Source of the DNA: Heterohyrax brucei
Lineage: Eukaryota > Chordata > Mammalia > Hyracoidea > Procaviidae
Reading direction: 5' to 3'
Length of the DNA: 64,000 nucleotides
Assembly: GCA_028571685.1 (NCBI GenBank)
Contig: CM053154.1
Span: 5,307,501 to 5,371,500, forward strand
Shown: one piece after another, positions 11,124 to 21,427 of the stretch
Layout of the letters: each line of letters opens with the position of its first letter
Numbering within the stretch: position 1 is the first letter of the stretch
Notes under the pieces: generated by a model
What the model was told of the DNA's origin: nothing
Database searches by the model: none
What the model saw: only the letters and a program-made list of their open reading frames with translations
Program-made: the position numbers and the translations under genes

Positions 11124-11326
11124 CTCTTAACAACCCTGGTGACACAGGGGTTGAGTGCTCAGATGCTAACCAAAAGGTCTGAACCCCACCCGCCAAAAGG
11201 TCTGCAGGATACAGAGGTGATCTGCTCCCGTGAAGGTAACGGCCTAGAAACCCCTGTGGGGCAGTTCTGCTCTGTCGTGTGGGGTTGACAGGAGTTGAAG
11301 TCAACTCAGTGGCATGCAACAGCAAC
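11124..11326 (+). mobile_element. AfroSINE, sense copy
   Basis: It begins 'accctggtgacacaggggtt' with 'gagtgctcagatgctaacca' and ends 'agttgaagtcaactcagtgg'. A short duplicated 'ccgccaaaaggtctg'-like segment lies inside. The minus-strand frame 11110-11325 is its antisense translation. Confidence 0.9.
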
Positions 11327-11547
11327 TACCATGCTCTGTTAAGTCCCCCAAAAATGTTAGGTTACATGAAGGTCGTGGTTCTTGAATCCTTCCAGTAAGT
11401 CTCATTTCTGCTTAGCGCTGACCCCTCCTGATGTCAGTGCCTCACTGGTGATGGCTTGTTCTCTTTCTTCTGTCCTAGGCTCCGAGCATCCCTGAGGCCT
11501 GGGCCTTAGTCTTGTTCTCTGCTATAACCCCAAGGCCAAAATCATCG

Positions 11548-11892
11548 CCTGTTGTTGCCAGCTGCCATGTGATTGGCTACCTACTCACAGAGACCCCACA
11601 CACAGCAGAAGGGAACGATGCCCTGTTCCACCCCAGCCCCACGACTGCTTAGGGTTCAGATTCTTGCGCTCCATAGTGTTTCCACTGGCTGGTTTTTAGA
11701 AGTCAATCTCCAGGCCTTTCTTCCTAGTGTTTGTAGTCTGGAAGCTCTGCTGAAGCCTGTTCAGCATCCTAGCAGCCTGTACAGCTCCACTGACAGACAG
11801 GGAGTGTCTGTGCAAGGGTCGCGCTGGCCGGGGATTGAACCTGAGTCTCCCTCGCAAAAGGAGAGAATTCTACCACTGGAACGCCAATGTAC
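11548..11892 (-). mobile_element. Composite SINE, near full length, antisense
   Basis: Reading right to left there is a tRNA-like head (antisense 'gaattctaccactggaacgc' with 'ggggattgaacctgagtctc', whose complement resembles an RNA polymerase III B box), an RTE 5'-like body ('tctggaagctctgctgaagc'), and an RTE 3'-like tail ('gttgttgccagctgccatgt'). About 345 bp matches the sense copy at 23742-24070. Confidence 0.7.
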
Positions 11893-11945
11893 TGCCATGT
11901 AGTAGGTGCTCAATAAACACGCACTGAATTAACAAATGAATGAGC
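11893..11945 (+). mobile_element. MIR 3' end fragment
   Basis: The segment 'gtagtaggtgctcaataaac' matches the MIR 3' end ('agtaagcgctcaataaatg'). Only about 50 bp remain. Confidence 0.6.
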
Positions 11946-13051
11946 TTAGAGGGAAGAAGACAACACAAGTAAGGTCTATAAAATTCCCTAAGCACTACGC
12001 CGGGGTCTGTGTTACATGAAACTCAGTGAAACAGGAATGAGAAGAGGGAAAGTTATTTCTCAGCCTATAAACCCATTGATTGTGTTACGCAGTCTAAAAA
12101 GCTGAGATAAGATACTTACGGGAGTACTAGCCCCAAGCCCTGCTCACAGGAGGCTTGGATAAACACGGTCCCTTGATATCCCTCAGCTAAGAGAGGCATG
12201 ATTTCTAAAGGATGCTTTTCCCGCAGCTGTCCCTCTTCTCCCACAGGGTCACTAGCAGTTGGGATCACCTCCACGGCAACGGGGTTTTTATTTCTCTGCT
12301 TTAGATGAGCTGCACTGAAATGAGAGAGGTCCTAAACTGGCTGCAGGGAGGAGTTTCACCCAAAATGGACCAACATGGAGCCTGTGAACGCCCAGTCCTA
12401 CAGAAAGGCCCATCCAGGCCCGGAGAGTTTCCTCGCACAGTCGGCGCTGGGGCTGGGAGGTGCAGTCTGGGGGTGCCGGTCCCGTGGTTGGAAGCCCTAG
12501 CCGCTGAGCCCCTGTTGGTGAGCCTGGGAGAGTGCCGGGGAAGCGGCTTTGGCAGTGGAGGTCAGACCACCCAGGCCGCAGTGCTCACCGATGGCAGTCC
12601 TCCACATGGGGAAATGGCCCACCGGCCTGGGAGGTGACAGGCACGGGCTTCATGGCTGTCAGGCAGGTGTGGGAAGTGGATGCGTGTCATCGCTGGTGTC
12701 AGGAGGTAATTAGCAGCCGACGGCTGTCTGTAAACAGACATTCTGATGCGTGCCAGGATGGGGGAGAGCTATTTTGGTGATCTGTTTTGTACTCCTGGGA
12801 AGCGGAGTATAATTATTTGTCGGACCTGCCCAGTGCGAGATCCTGGCGGTGCTAGCTGTGGGCAGGACAAGGTGCCCACCCGCAGGGGTGGTGGCTCTGT
12901 GATGCAAGGGGCTATATCTTGTTCCCTCTTTAGGGTAAATCATTCACTTTTTACTTCAGGGCCATTGTATTTTTGTTCTGAAAGTGAATCAAAGATGCTA
13001 AACACATCATTGAAAAGCAGCTATGAGAAAGCTTATGTTCTGCATTGTAGG
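11946..13051. other. Unique sequence, nothing recognised
   Basis: About 1.1 kb without a recognised repeat. The GC-rich stretch 12400-12640 has an open frame (12305-12637) without a domain that I recognise. Confidence 0.35.
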
Positions 13052-13246
13052 AAGGCTGTGGTGGCACAGTGGTTGAAGCACTCCACTGCTAACAGAAAGG
13101 TCGGCTGGTGGCTCCAGGGAGAGAGATGTGGCCACCTGCTTGCACAAAGATTGCAGCCTTGGAAACCCTCTGGGGCAGTGCTGCTCTGTCCTGTAAGGGA
13201 CTGTGAGTGGGAATCAACTCGACGGCAGTGGGTTTGCCAGTGTTTA
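13052..13246 (+). mobile_element. AfroSINE, sense copy
   Basis: It begins 'ggctgtggtggcacagtggt' and contains 'cagccttggaaaccctctgg' and 'gggaatcaactcgacggcag'. The 170-codon frame at 12746-13258 runs through it and is therefore not a gene. Confidence 0.92.
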
Positions 13247-13869
13247 CTGAACACCTAAAAATAAGGTGGCCCAGGTCTGGTGTGGTAAGTCTACGGCTAC
13301 TAGGACCCGAAGGCTTATATTATCCCACCCTGCATCCTTAGCCCGTGACATCCTTCTCAAGACCAACTCACAGTCCAAGGCAGCTATAGAAGCTCCGAAA
13401 CTCCCATCCTGCTCCAGGTAGCAGAGAAGAGGAAGCGCAAAAACAGTGAGTCAGATCCCAGCAAGGAGTGTGCCCAGGAGTCTCACCCCTGCTTCCATCT
13501 GTGGACCAGACCGTAGTTACACGGCTACACAGAGCCAGGACTACGTAACTTTATGGCAGCCAGAGACGGGCCACTCTGGAGGCGCTGCAACGTGAGAAGA
13601 TGGAACGTCGGCTCGACCAGGGAGTCCTGTCCGTACCAGACCGACTAACAAAATAGGTGCCACCATTTCTTGGGTAGTCAATGACCCGGGAGAAGCTTAA
13701 GCTTGGTCAGATCCACTTCCAGAGCCTGTTGCCCTTGATTTGGGTCCCCCAAACCAGCACACTGTGCCTGGACAGGGAGGCTACTCACATGTGCTTGTTG
13801 AAATGGCTGATGAAGGAATCTTGTAACAGAAGATCAAGGACCAGTGGCAAGAACTCTCTCTCAGAAGTG
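13247..13869. other. Unique sequence, nothing recognised
   Basis: About 620 bp, no recognised repeat. It directly precedes the second fold-back mariner copy and may include unrecognised outer parts of that element. Confidence 0.35.
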
Positions 13870-14345
13870 CCCAGTATCCCCTCCTTGGGGGACTTTAGGT
13901 ACACACTGCTGCTGGCACCTGGTCTACCCTTCAAAGCAGTTTGGGGACTCTTTGTGAGATGGCCATTGTGCACGGTGGCATGGTGGCAAATTTGCAAACT
14001 TAACTGCATAGCTGTCTCTCAGGGAGTTTTTAGCCAGTAAACAAATAGCTGTGCTGGAACACCCTCCTGACTCAGCTGATCTGGCCAGCAGGAACTTTTT
14101 CTTTACCTGAAGAGAAAGGAAATATTGAAAGGAAGACATTTGGATGGCATTCAGGACGTCAAGGGTGATACAATGACAGCTCTGATGGCTGTTCCAGAAA
14201 AAGAGTTCCAAAACTGCTTTGAAGGGTGGACTGGGTGCTGGCGTGGGTGCAGAGCTTCCCAAAGAGAATTCCTTGAAGGTGACCACAGTCATAGTTGGCA
14301 ACGAGGTGTGTAGCACTTTTTCTAGGGTGAGTTCGTGACTGTAAT
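13870..14345 (+). mobile_element. Fold-back mariner relic, copy B
   Basis: It has the same architecture as the copy at 425-880. The left arm 13879-13967 is an approximate inverse of the right arm 14188-14283; the sense part in between holds a mariner transposase C-terminal remnant ending in a block resembling 'ASQREFLEGD'. The right end, 'gaggtgtgtagcacttttt', is shared with copy A at 861-879. Frames are broken, so no transposase can be made. Confidence 0.65.
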
Positions 14346-14732
14346 TGTGAGTCCTGAAGCCTTAAATCCTTCACTAATAATATACTTGCTGTTCTTTACG
14401 TCAGAGAATCACACTTCCTTTTAAAAGCCTGCCTGAGGTTGGGAAATTCAGGGGCACTAAAGAGTTTAGGAATTCTCAGTCCAGTTCTAACAGTAATATT
14501 CCCTGTGATCTGAGTGAAGCAACACGCTAGACAGAGTCTGTGCGGCACTTTTGACTCCTGGAAAAAATGAAACAAACGGAAATCACTGTGTTGGATCCTC
14601 CCCCTTACAGCAGGGTAATGCACCCTCAGTGAGATCCGAGGAGGGTTTTCTTTCTCATCTCCTATGTTTTACCCTTTACCAAACTTAGCTACTCATTTTT
14701 TAGTGTTTTTAACCCTAACTGAACACCTATGC

Positions 14733-15082
14733 TGATGGCATTGCTGCTGGTACTGCTAGTGACGATGGTGGAGGTGGCTGGAGTGGCCCAGATGAGAGTG
14801 ACAGCGGTGGTGATCCTGGGGGCGGTGTCATGGTGATGGCGGTGATGCTGGTGAGATCACTGGGGGTGATGACAAAGTCAGTGCTGGGGGCGATCACGTG
14901 ACGACGGTGACGCTGTGTGGTGACAGTGATGACAATGGTGATGACGGTCAAGCTGGGTGGTGACAGTGGTGAAGGTGCTGCTGGTGACGATGAAGTTAAC
15001 AGTGACGACGGTGGTGAAGGTGGTGAAGGTGATGCTGATGACAGTGACGACGCTGACAGCAGTGTCGGGGACGGTGACAACA
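14733..15082. repeat. Imperfect (GTG/GAT/GAC) trinucleotide-rich tract
   Basis: About 350 bp are built from diverged GGTGAT, GGTGAC, GATGAC and GGTGGT units. All three forward frames are long and low in complexity (Asp/Gly/Glu-rich, Val/Thr/Met-rich), which explains the overlapping open frames here on both strands. Confidence 0.8.
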
Positions 15083-15292
15083 TCTCGTGGAATCCCTTGG
15101 CAGAAAGGAAAGCGAGGTTTCAAGAGGGGATGGATGTGGAGTATGAAAAGTCTAGTCAGTCAAATTCCTCTTTCTGTCTCTGCAAAGATAAACGGTTTCC
15201 TGTCTCTGCCTCTTCTTGGGCCTCTGCTACAGTATCTTGTGCCAAATAGGAAAGAACAGCCACTCTAGCCCTGGTGACCTGTCCCCTTCCAG

Positions 15293-16214
15293 TGAAAAGG
15301 TCTTCAGAGACTAACTCAATCTGGGCATTCTCAAGATTTTTAGAGACCAAATTGGACTGGCAAAGATTTCGCTTCTCTGGCATCAGCTGTAGCCACAGAG
15401 GAAGGAGAAATTTGATTAGTTGGTACCTCCAGGACAGCAGAGAATGGATTCTTCCAGAAGATGATGAGGCAGAGGAGGAGACTTGGGCTGGCTGGAGGGC
15501 GGACAGGCATCTTCAGCATGTGAAGATTTGGATCAAGAAAACTAAGACTGGAGATATGGCAGGAGGAGCTAAGAGGTCAAATTTGCTGAAGTCAGGGTAA
15601 GAAACATTTTGTGGTAAATACATTCTCCTTTTCAAATCATTCTCTCCAAGCCTTGAGAAGTCCTGCCAGGGGCTGAGTTCTGTGCACCGGCATGGACTCG
15701 GCCTGTCCAGTTCACACCTGTTCTGAGATTTGGGGAAACATTGCATCTTACGGCAGTTATTCCTTTCTTCCCGTCTCTTAGCCTCTTAGCAGCTAAATAT
15801 TCTGCTAGCAGTATCTATCTTCTAATATGTGGAGAATTTCACTTGTAAAAATATTTATGGTTAAGTAGCTTCCACAACTACACGACTGTTTCTGATCAGA
15901 TTGTGATCTTTTGATGGTACCCAGTGACAGTGTTTCTCCTTTGTCCACTTTCTCCTGACAAAATAAGGCTATAAACAAGCCCCAAATGGATATGCATGGT
16001 TCAGAAAACAGGGGGCAGTTGTGCAGAAGACACGAAAGAGCCAGAAGGTAACTGAGGTCTGAGGGGCTTCACCGTGTTCCTTTTCTTTTTCCAGGGTACC
16101 TGCGGACTTCATTCAGCTTGCACAGAAGGTGATAAGGAAGAGGACCCGAGATTCTAAGGGACCCAGAGTGACGCCCGCCTGGGACGCTGACACGTCACTG
16201 ATGAGGCTGCTGCC
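15293..16214 (+). CDS. Candidate two-exon partial gene, unrecognised product
   Basis: Exon-like segment one (15293-15596, 304 bp) follows a good acceptor ('acctgtccccttccag') and ends at 'gtcagg|gtaaga'. Segment two (16095-16214, 120 bp) follows 'tttctttttccag' and ends at 'ctgctgcc|gtgagt'. The first leaves two bases of a codon and the second opens with one base, so the joined frame stays open for about 140 codons. In segment two only this frame is open. The predicted product is charged and soluble-looking, with an acidic run (PEDDEAEEETW) and a basic helix-like stretch (AQKVIRKRTRDSKG), no signal peptide and no membrane segment. I do not recognise the family. A weaker upstream exon is possible at 14402-14507 (acceptor 'tgttctttacgtcag', phase compatible, weak donor). 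I found no defensible downstream exon, start or stop. Chance or a pseudogene remains possible. Confidence 0.4.
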
Positions 16215-16665
16215 GTGAGTTTTCCGAGGGTGTCTGCCTAACGTCTCTGCCCTCAGTGTCAGCAACGCTGTCACCACAGGGGGTGGAGAACCAGCGGAGG
16301 GGTTTCAGGGGTTGGTTGTATTTCTAAAAGTGGAGCAGTGTTGGCCCCACCCGGAGAACCTTTGCTAACATGAACTCAAGAAGTTGGCACAACGTTCGTA
16401 ACATAAAGGCTGTGTTTCCTGACTAAGTGCCCAACTTCCAAAATGCTGTAAAAGAACAATTTTCTTTAAAACTTTACTTGAGAAGGAGTTTTTCAGTGAC
16501 AAGCATGGAATGTTAAGAGTAACTTACAGATTTCTGCTTCCTGCGGGTGACTGAAGGCAGTTGTGAGCCACTCCAGGGAGCGCTGGGAAAGAAAACAAAA
16601 AAGCTCTGTGGCCAGAAGGTCGCTTAGACAGGCATTTCGCAGACTGAGTGAGCTTCAGGACCCTT

Positions 16666-16985
16666 GGGCCCTCCCTCCCTCCCTCCTTCTTTCCCTCCCT
16701 CCCTCCCCCTTCCTCTCTCCCTCTCCCACCCTCCCTCCTTCTTTCCCTCCCTCCCTCTCCCCTCTCTCCCCCTCTCCCTCCCTCCCTCCTTCCCTCCCTC
16801 CCTCCCCTCTTCTTTCCCTCCCTCCCTCCCCCTTCCTCTCCCCCTCTCCCTCCCTTCCTCCCCCCTTCCTCTCCCCCTCTCCTCTTTCTCTCCCTCCTTC
16901 TTTCCCTCCCTCTCTCTATCTCTTCCTTCCTCTTTCTTCTTCCACTTCTTCCCTCTCTCCCATCTTCCTGGCCTTTTCTTTCTTT
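16666..16985. repeat. Long polypyrimidine (CCCT/CCTT)n tract
   Basis: About 320 bp are almost entirely C and T on the plus strand (units such as 'ccctccctccttctttccct' recur). The tract has mirror symmetry and could form triplex DNA. Ser/Pro/Leu-rich frames across it are artefacts of the repeat. Confidence 0.95.
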
Positions 16986-17693
16986 TAGATAACTGTTAGT
17001 CCCAAGAATCTTCCAGCAGAGGTCACACTTGGCCTTGAAATGGTGCTGGTAATTTTTTATGTTAGAAAATCAGGGAAATGATTGTTGAGGACTGGAAATT
17101 TCCACAATATTTGAAGAGGTACCACAGAAATACAGAGCCACTGGAGAGGTGTGGGAGATCATCTCAGAGACATAAAGTCACCAGTCAGCTCTGCGTCCTA
17201 CTCATGATAAGGGCAATGAAACCAGTGCTGCTGGGAGCCTGATGCCCAGCACTGGCTTCGAGGCCACGCTTTGTGTTGGTCGGCTCTCGGCGTTTGGCTT
17301 GACTAATGATGAGGACCGCTGTGGGTGTTAGCCTTCCTCTGGCTGTCTGTGTATTCTGGGAGCTTTCTTACTAAAGTTCTACTTATCAACAGACAACAGG
17401 GATTCAGTGAGTACCTCAGGACCAGAGCTGTGTCATCAACAGGACTCTGTGGAAGGATCCCAAGTTATCTCAGCCCGTCCAAGTGCCTCCAGCTGGACTT
17501 AGCTGTGACTGACCCACTCATGAGGTTAGAGACAGCTTCATGGAGGATGGATGAGAACCGAGTGGAGATTTAGGACCCAGGTAGAAACTGGACTAGCAGA
17601 GGGAAAGAGGGAGAGCTTGAGCAATTTGTCCAACAAGTCAAATAGGACATTTCTTTGGGAAAAAGTTCGTTGGCTTTCGGCACAAAGTACAAC
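16986..17693. other. Unique sequence, nothing recognised
   Basis: About 700 bp without a recognised repeat. I looked here for a continuation of the candidate gene at 15293-16214 and found no clear exon. Confidence 0.4.
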
Positions 17694-18343
17694 CTTGTTG
17701 TTGCTGTTAGGTGCTGTCTAGTCAGTTCCAACTCATAGCCACCCTGTGACAAACAGCAGTAAAAACCACCAACCCTGAGCTGTGTCCACGGTAGCTGTTA
17801 TGCTTGAGCCCATTCCGTACCTTGTGGAGGGTCTTCCTCTGTTTTGCTGACCGTCTACTTCAGCAAGCATGGTGTCCTTTTCCAGGGATTGATCTCTCCT
17901 GACAATATGTCCAAAGCATGTAAGACATAGCCTGACCATCCTTGCTTCTAAGGAGCGCTCTGGTTGCATTTTTTCTGAAACAATCCATGGTATATTCATT
18001 CTTCTTCTGCAACACCACAGTTGAAAGGCATCGCTTCTTCTGTTTTCCTTGTTCGTTGTCCAGCCTTCGCTTTCATATAATGCAGTTAAAAATACCGTGG
18101 CTTAGGTCAGAAACACCTGAGTCTTCAAGGTGGCGTCTTTGCTTTTCAACACTTTAAAAAAGCCTTTTGGGTAGATTTGCCGAACTCAATGTGTCTTGAT
18201 TTCTTGGCTGCTGTTTCCAGGGCTGTTGAGTGTGGATTCAAGTAAAATGAAATATTTGACACTCTCAATGTTTTTTCCATTAATCATGGTGTTGTTTATT
18301 AGTCCATTTGTGAGGACTTTGGTGTTCCTAATGTTGAAGTGTC
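17694..18343 (-). mobile_element. RTE retrotransposon 3' part, antisense
   Basis: It runs 'gttaggtgctgtctagtcag' (tail), 'tgtggagggtcttcctctg', 'ttctaaggagcgctctggtt', 'cttcaaggtggcgtctttgc', 'ttttccattaatcatggtgt' and 'tgtgaggactttggtgttcc', all antisense to the RTE reverse-transcriptase region and 3' end. It is 5'-truncated and full of changes. Confidence 0.93.
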
Positions 18344-18345
18344 AT

Positions 18346-18655
18346 CCACAGATCCTGTCCAGTGAGTTCAGACTCATAGCGACCCCCTGCATAACAGAAG
18401 AGACGCTGTCTGGTCCTGCGTCACCATCACAGGTGTCACTGTGTCTGAGTCTCCTGGTGCAGCTGCTGTGCCGGGCCCTCTTGTTGGGGGTCTTCTTTCA
18501 CCTTCTACCAAGCGGGGTGTCCTTTCCCAGGGGGTAAGCCCTTCTGATAACACGCCTGAAATATGTAAGACAAAACTTGGCCGTCCTTGTTTCTAGAAAG
18601 CATTCTGATTGTACTTCTTCCAGCACAGATTTGTTTGTTCTTTAGCCTAAGGAAT
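18346..18655 (-). mobile_element. Second RTE fragment, antisense
   Basis: The RTE 3' end starts again ('tccagtgagttcagactcat', 'tctaccaagcggggtgtcct', 'cttctgataacacgcctgaa', 'ttctagaaagcattctgatt'), so a second, shorter, 5'-truncated copy lies directly beside the first in the same orientation. Confidence 0.85.
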
Positions 18656-18744
18656 TAAATAGAGCATATTCTGAATACAGCAAAAGGAGCTAAATACAGC
18701 ACAAACAGCCCTTCCTAAGCCCACTTGTCTGAGCTACGTGCCTT

Positions 18745-18903
18745 CTACACATTATCTCACTGCTGTGCAACAGGTGAGAAAGCTGAGGCTAAAGAATCTG
18801 CCCAACATTACATTGTTTGTAAGCTGTGGAGCCTACGTTCAGACACCAGTGTCCTAGCGGACAGACCTGAGCTTTTAACCATTACTCTAAGCTGCCTCTC
18901 ACG
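18745..18903 (-). mobile_element. MIR relic, antisense
   Basis: The block 'acaggtgagaaagctgaggc' followed by 'aacattacattgtttgtaag' and 'agcttttaaccattactcta' fits the reverse complement of MIR. Confidence 0.65.
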
Positions 18904-19354
18904 ATACAACTCAACTCATAATCACTCAGCTTCATCTGGGCTGGTAAATGTGGCTGGGGAACTGGTGTTCACTGTGCTTAAAACACGCAATCTTAAAGTC
19001 TGGCTGGCTCCTCATTACTACCTCCTTTCAACTTTTATATTTAACTAAAACAAACACACAATTTAAAATGAACTGTTGATAAGTGTTCTGAATTTTGATC
19101 TTTCATTTGTTGGCTAATAAAGATTTGATGTCAGGTGTCTAGAAATAAAGGCCCCAGGGTCCCAAACAGAGGTAAGGGCTATTGCCTGGTGATTCCTTCT
19201 CTCTGTCCGTCTTCAATTCTTACAACCTAGAGTAGCTCCTGATGGAGTTTGTGAGCCCATTACTGAAGGGACACAGTTCGGAGTTAACACAGAAATACCC
19301 AGGGCAAAGTCTGCAGTGCTGGGGAGGTGGAAAACCCAGAACATCAAATATCCT
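18904..19354. other. Unique sequence, nothing recognised
   Basis: About 450 bp, AT-rich in part, with no recognised feature. Confidence 0.4.
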
Positions 19355-19463
19355 GCACGTAACTAGTTACTGACCACCTGCACATAACCAGTTATGGACA
19401 AATACCCTGTCAATAACCAGTTATGGACAAACATCCCACACAAAACCAGTCACTGACAAATCG
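19355..19463. repeat. Short tandem array, four units of 25-30 bp
   Basis: Four tandem units share 'ataaccagttatggacaaa' or variants of it (starts near 19355, 19380, 19409, 19439). The last unit merges with the start of the adjacent antisense AfroSINE, so the array may have grown from the SINE end. Confidence 0.75.
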
Positions 19464-19618
19464 TTTCCAACTCATAGTAACCCACTGTATGTCGGAGAAG
19501 AACAGTGCTCCATGGGCTTTCCAGTAGCCTATTTTTCAGAGGTAGATCTCTAGGCTGCTGGGTGGACTCGAACTTTTAACCTGTTGGGTTAGCAGCCAAG
19601 AACATTAACTGTCAGCAG
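19441..19618 (-). mobile_element. AfroSINE, antisense copy
   Basis: The order 'tttccaactcatagtaaccc', 'aacagtgctccatgggcttt' and 'gttgggttagcagccaagaa' is the antisense AfroSINE from tail to head. The outer head is poorly preserved. Confidence 0.85.
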
Positions 19619-20639
19619 CTATCCACAGAGACTCCCACACGTCCCCTTGGTGTAGAACACATCCTGTGAGACAAGTATCAGACTCAAAGCATTCAGATGC
19701 CCTGGAATCATTGGTTTAAATCCCTGCAGAGTTGACAGAGCCCTCTTCTGGAGCAATGGCATCTCCCACACTTGCTTCCAGCAGCTTAGGGATGCTAAGT
19801 CCCCTCCATCATGCATGTACTTGGGATGCCAGGCCACTTTTCAGTGAAGAGCTGTTTGTCCTGGAGTCCCTGAGCAAACATGCCAATTCTCACTAAAAAA
19901 CTCCTCAAAGCCAACAATTTGGCTCACTCTTCTCAGGGACAGAGGACATTGTTTTCCAGGAGACTGCATTCTGACGTGATTAGTCAGCTCTGCACACCCT
20001 TCCACTTGCTCGTCACAGCTCCAGCCGGCATGCTTTGTTAGGTGGCAGTTTGCTGCTTTCTGTTCTACCATTATTCACAGAGTGAAGTCTAAGGACTATT
20101 GAAACTCAGTCATTCCAAGCTGCACTCCTGCTTCTGTTAACCATTGCTTTCAGCCTGAGATCCCAGGGTCCCTGGAGCCCTGCTAAGACCTTTGAGAGCT
20201 GAGTCACGGAGAAGGGGATAGTCAAGTAGGGGAACTTGAGTGTCAACTTCTATTTGGTGTCCTGCTGCTTGCAGAAGGTCTCTGCTATGTGGTCCAGAGG
20301 CTTTTGGTCCCCACAGGAAATGTATGTCATGTTAAAAAATACTGTCAACAGAATGTATTTGGACTTACAGGGTCGTTAAGTGGATTGCAGAAGAACATAG
20401 CACTTGACTTTTATCTCCTTTCTTCTTCTTCTTCTATCTGCGCAAATCTGAGATTAAAGAGCAGGCAAGCCCAGCTAGCTACAGCAAAAGTGGAAGACGC
20501 AGCCAAGTGGGATCTGGGGATGCTGTTAAGGGCTTGAATCAGCTTTATCCATGGACTGCTCGAGAAATTGACCAAAACCAAGAAAGACTCATTCTTCAAT
20601 TATTTGTAATAGTCCAATCACACACTCCTTTACTCTACA
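19619..20639. other. Unique sequence, nothing recognised
   Basis: About 1 kb without a recognised repeat. A minus-strand frame at 19841-20071 looks non-repetitive but has no recognised domain or splice support. Confidence 0.35.
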
Positions 20640-20766
20640 GGTTTTTTGTTCAAGAAGTAGACAAAGCTGCTCCTTAGAACTGAGGATGAAAGACTCTGGC
20701 TTCCTTATTTTGGGCATGTCATCAGGAAAGATCAATTGCTAGAAAAGGACATCCCAGTAGGTAAAG
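20640..20766 (+). mobile_element. RTE, left part of a split copy
   Basis: The stretches 'gctgctccttagaactgagg' and 'gggcatgtcatcaggaaaga' match the sense RTE. The copy stops at 'gtaaag' (20761-20766) and resumes at 21466, interrupted by an L1 3' end. Confidence 0.8.
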
Positions 20767-21427
20767 CAGAAGTCACACTTCAGTGAGTAGCCTCAGAGAT
20801 CTAGAAGCTAATAAGTGGCCATCTAAAATGCATCAATTGGTCCCAACTCACCTGGAAAAGAGGAAAACAACACCTAACAGTCAAGGAAAACATGAGCTCA
20901 AGAGACAGACAGGCTCCCATAAACCAGAGACTCCATCAAGCTGAGACTGGAAGAACTAGCAGGTGCCCAGCTACCACCAATGACTACCCTGACAGGGAAC
21001 ACAAAAGAGAGTCCCTGACACAGCAGGGAAAAAAGTGGGATGCTGAACCCAAATTCTAGTAAAAAGATCAGATTTAACAGTCTAAATGAGACTGGAGGAA
21101 TCTTGGAAAGCATGGTCCCCAGACTCTCTCTTAACCCAGAACTAAGACCATTGCTGAAGCCAATTCTTCAGACTGGACCGGACTACAAGATGGAAGATGG
21201 CACTCATGTAGCCTGTGCTTCTCATTGGCACAGGTGCACAAGACTCAGCGGGCGGCTCCTGTCCAGTGGTGAGCTGAGCAGACAGACAGGGACAGGAGGT
21301 AGTTGCATGGTCACAGGATACCAGGGCAGCGAGGAGGGCCGTGCTGTTACATTATGGGGTCATGGAAAAATATGTGTATACATTCTTGTGTGAGAAACTA
21401 ACTTGAGCTGTAAATGTTCACTTAAAG

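Noticed and set aside
12746..13258. 170-codon open frame
   Set aside because: Its second half is an AfroSINE (13052-13246). The frame is chance read-through of a repeat.
14727..15268. Several frames over 100 codons on both strands
   Set aside because: They are translations of the imperfect trinucleotide tract and are low in complexity.
16563..16999. Long Ser/Pro/Leu-rich frames of 111-141 codons
   Set aside because: They are translations of the polypyrimidine tract. The first 35 codons before the tract are not in the phase required to continue the candidate gene.
19356..19462. CRISPR-like array
   Set aside because: Units are contiguous, only four, without regular spacers, and in a mammalian repeat context.
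20045..20070. Downstream exon of the candidate gene near 19961-20045
   Set aside because: An acceptor-like 'attgttttccag' with a compatible phase exists, but the frame stops after about 26 codons, and nothing supports a 3.7-kb intron here.
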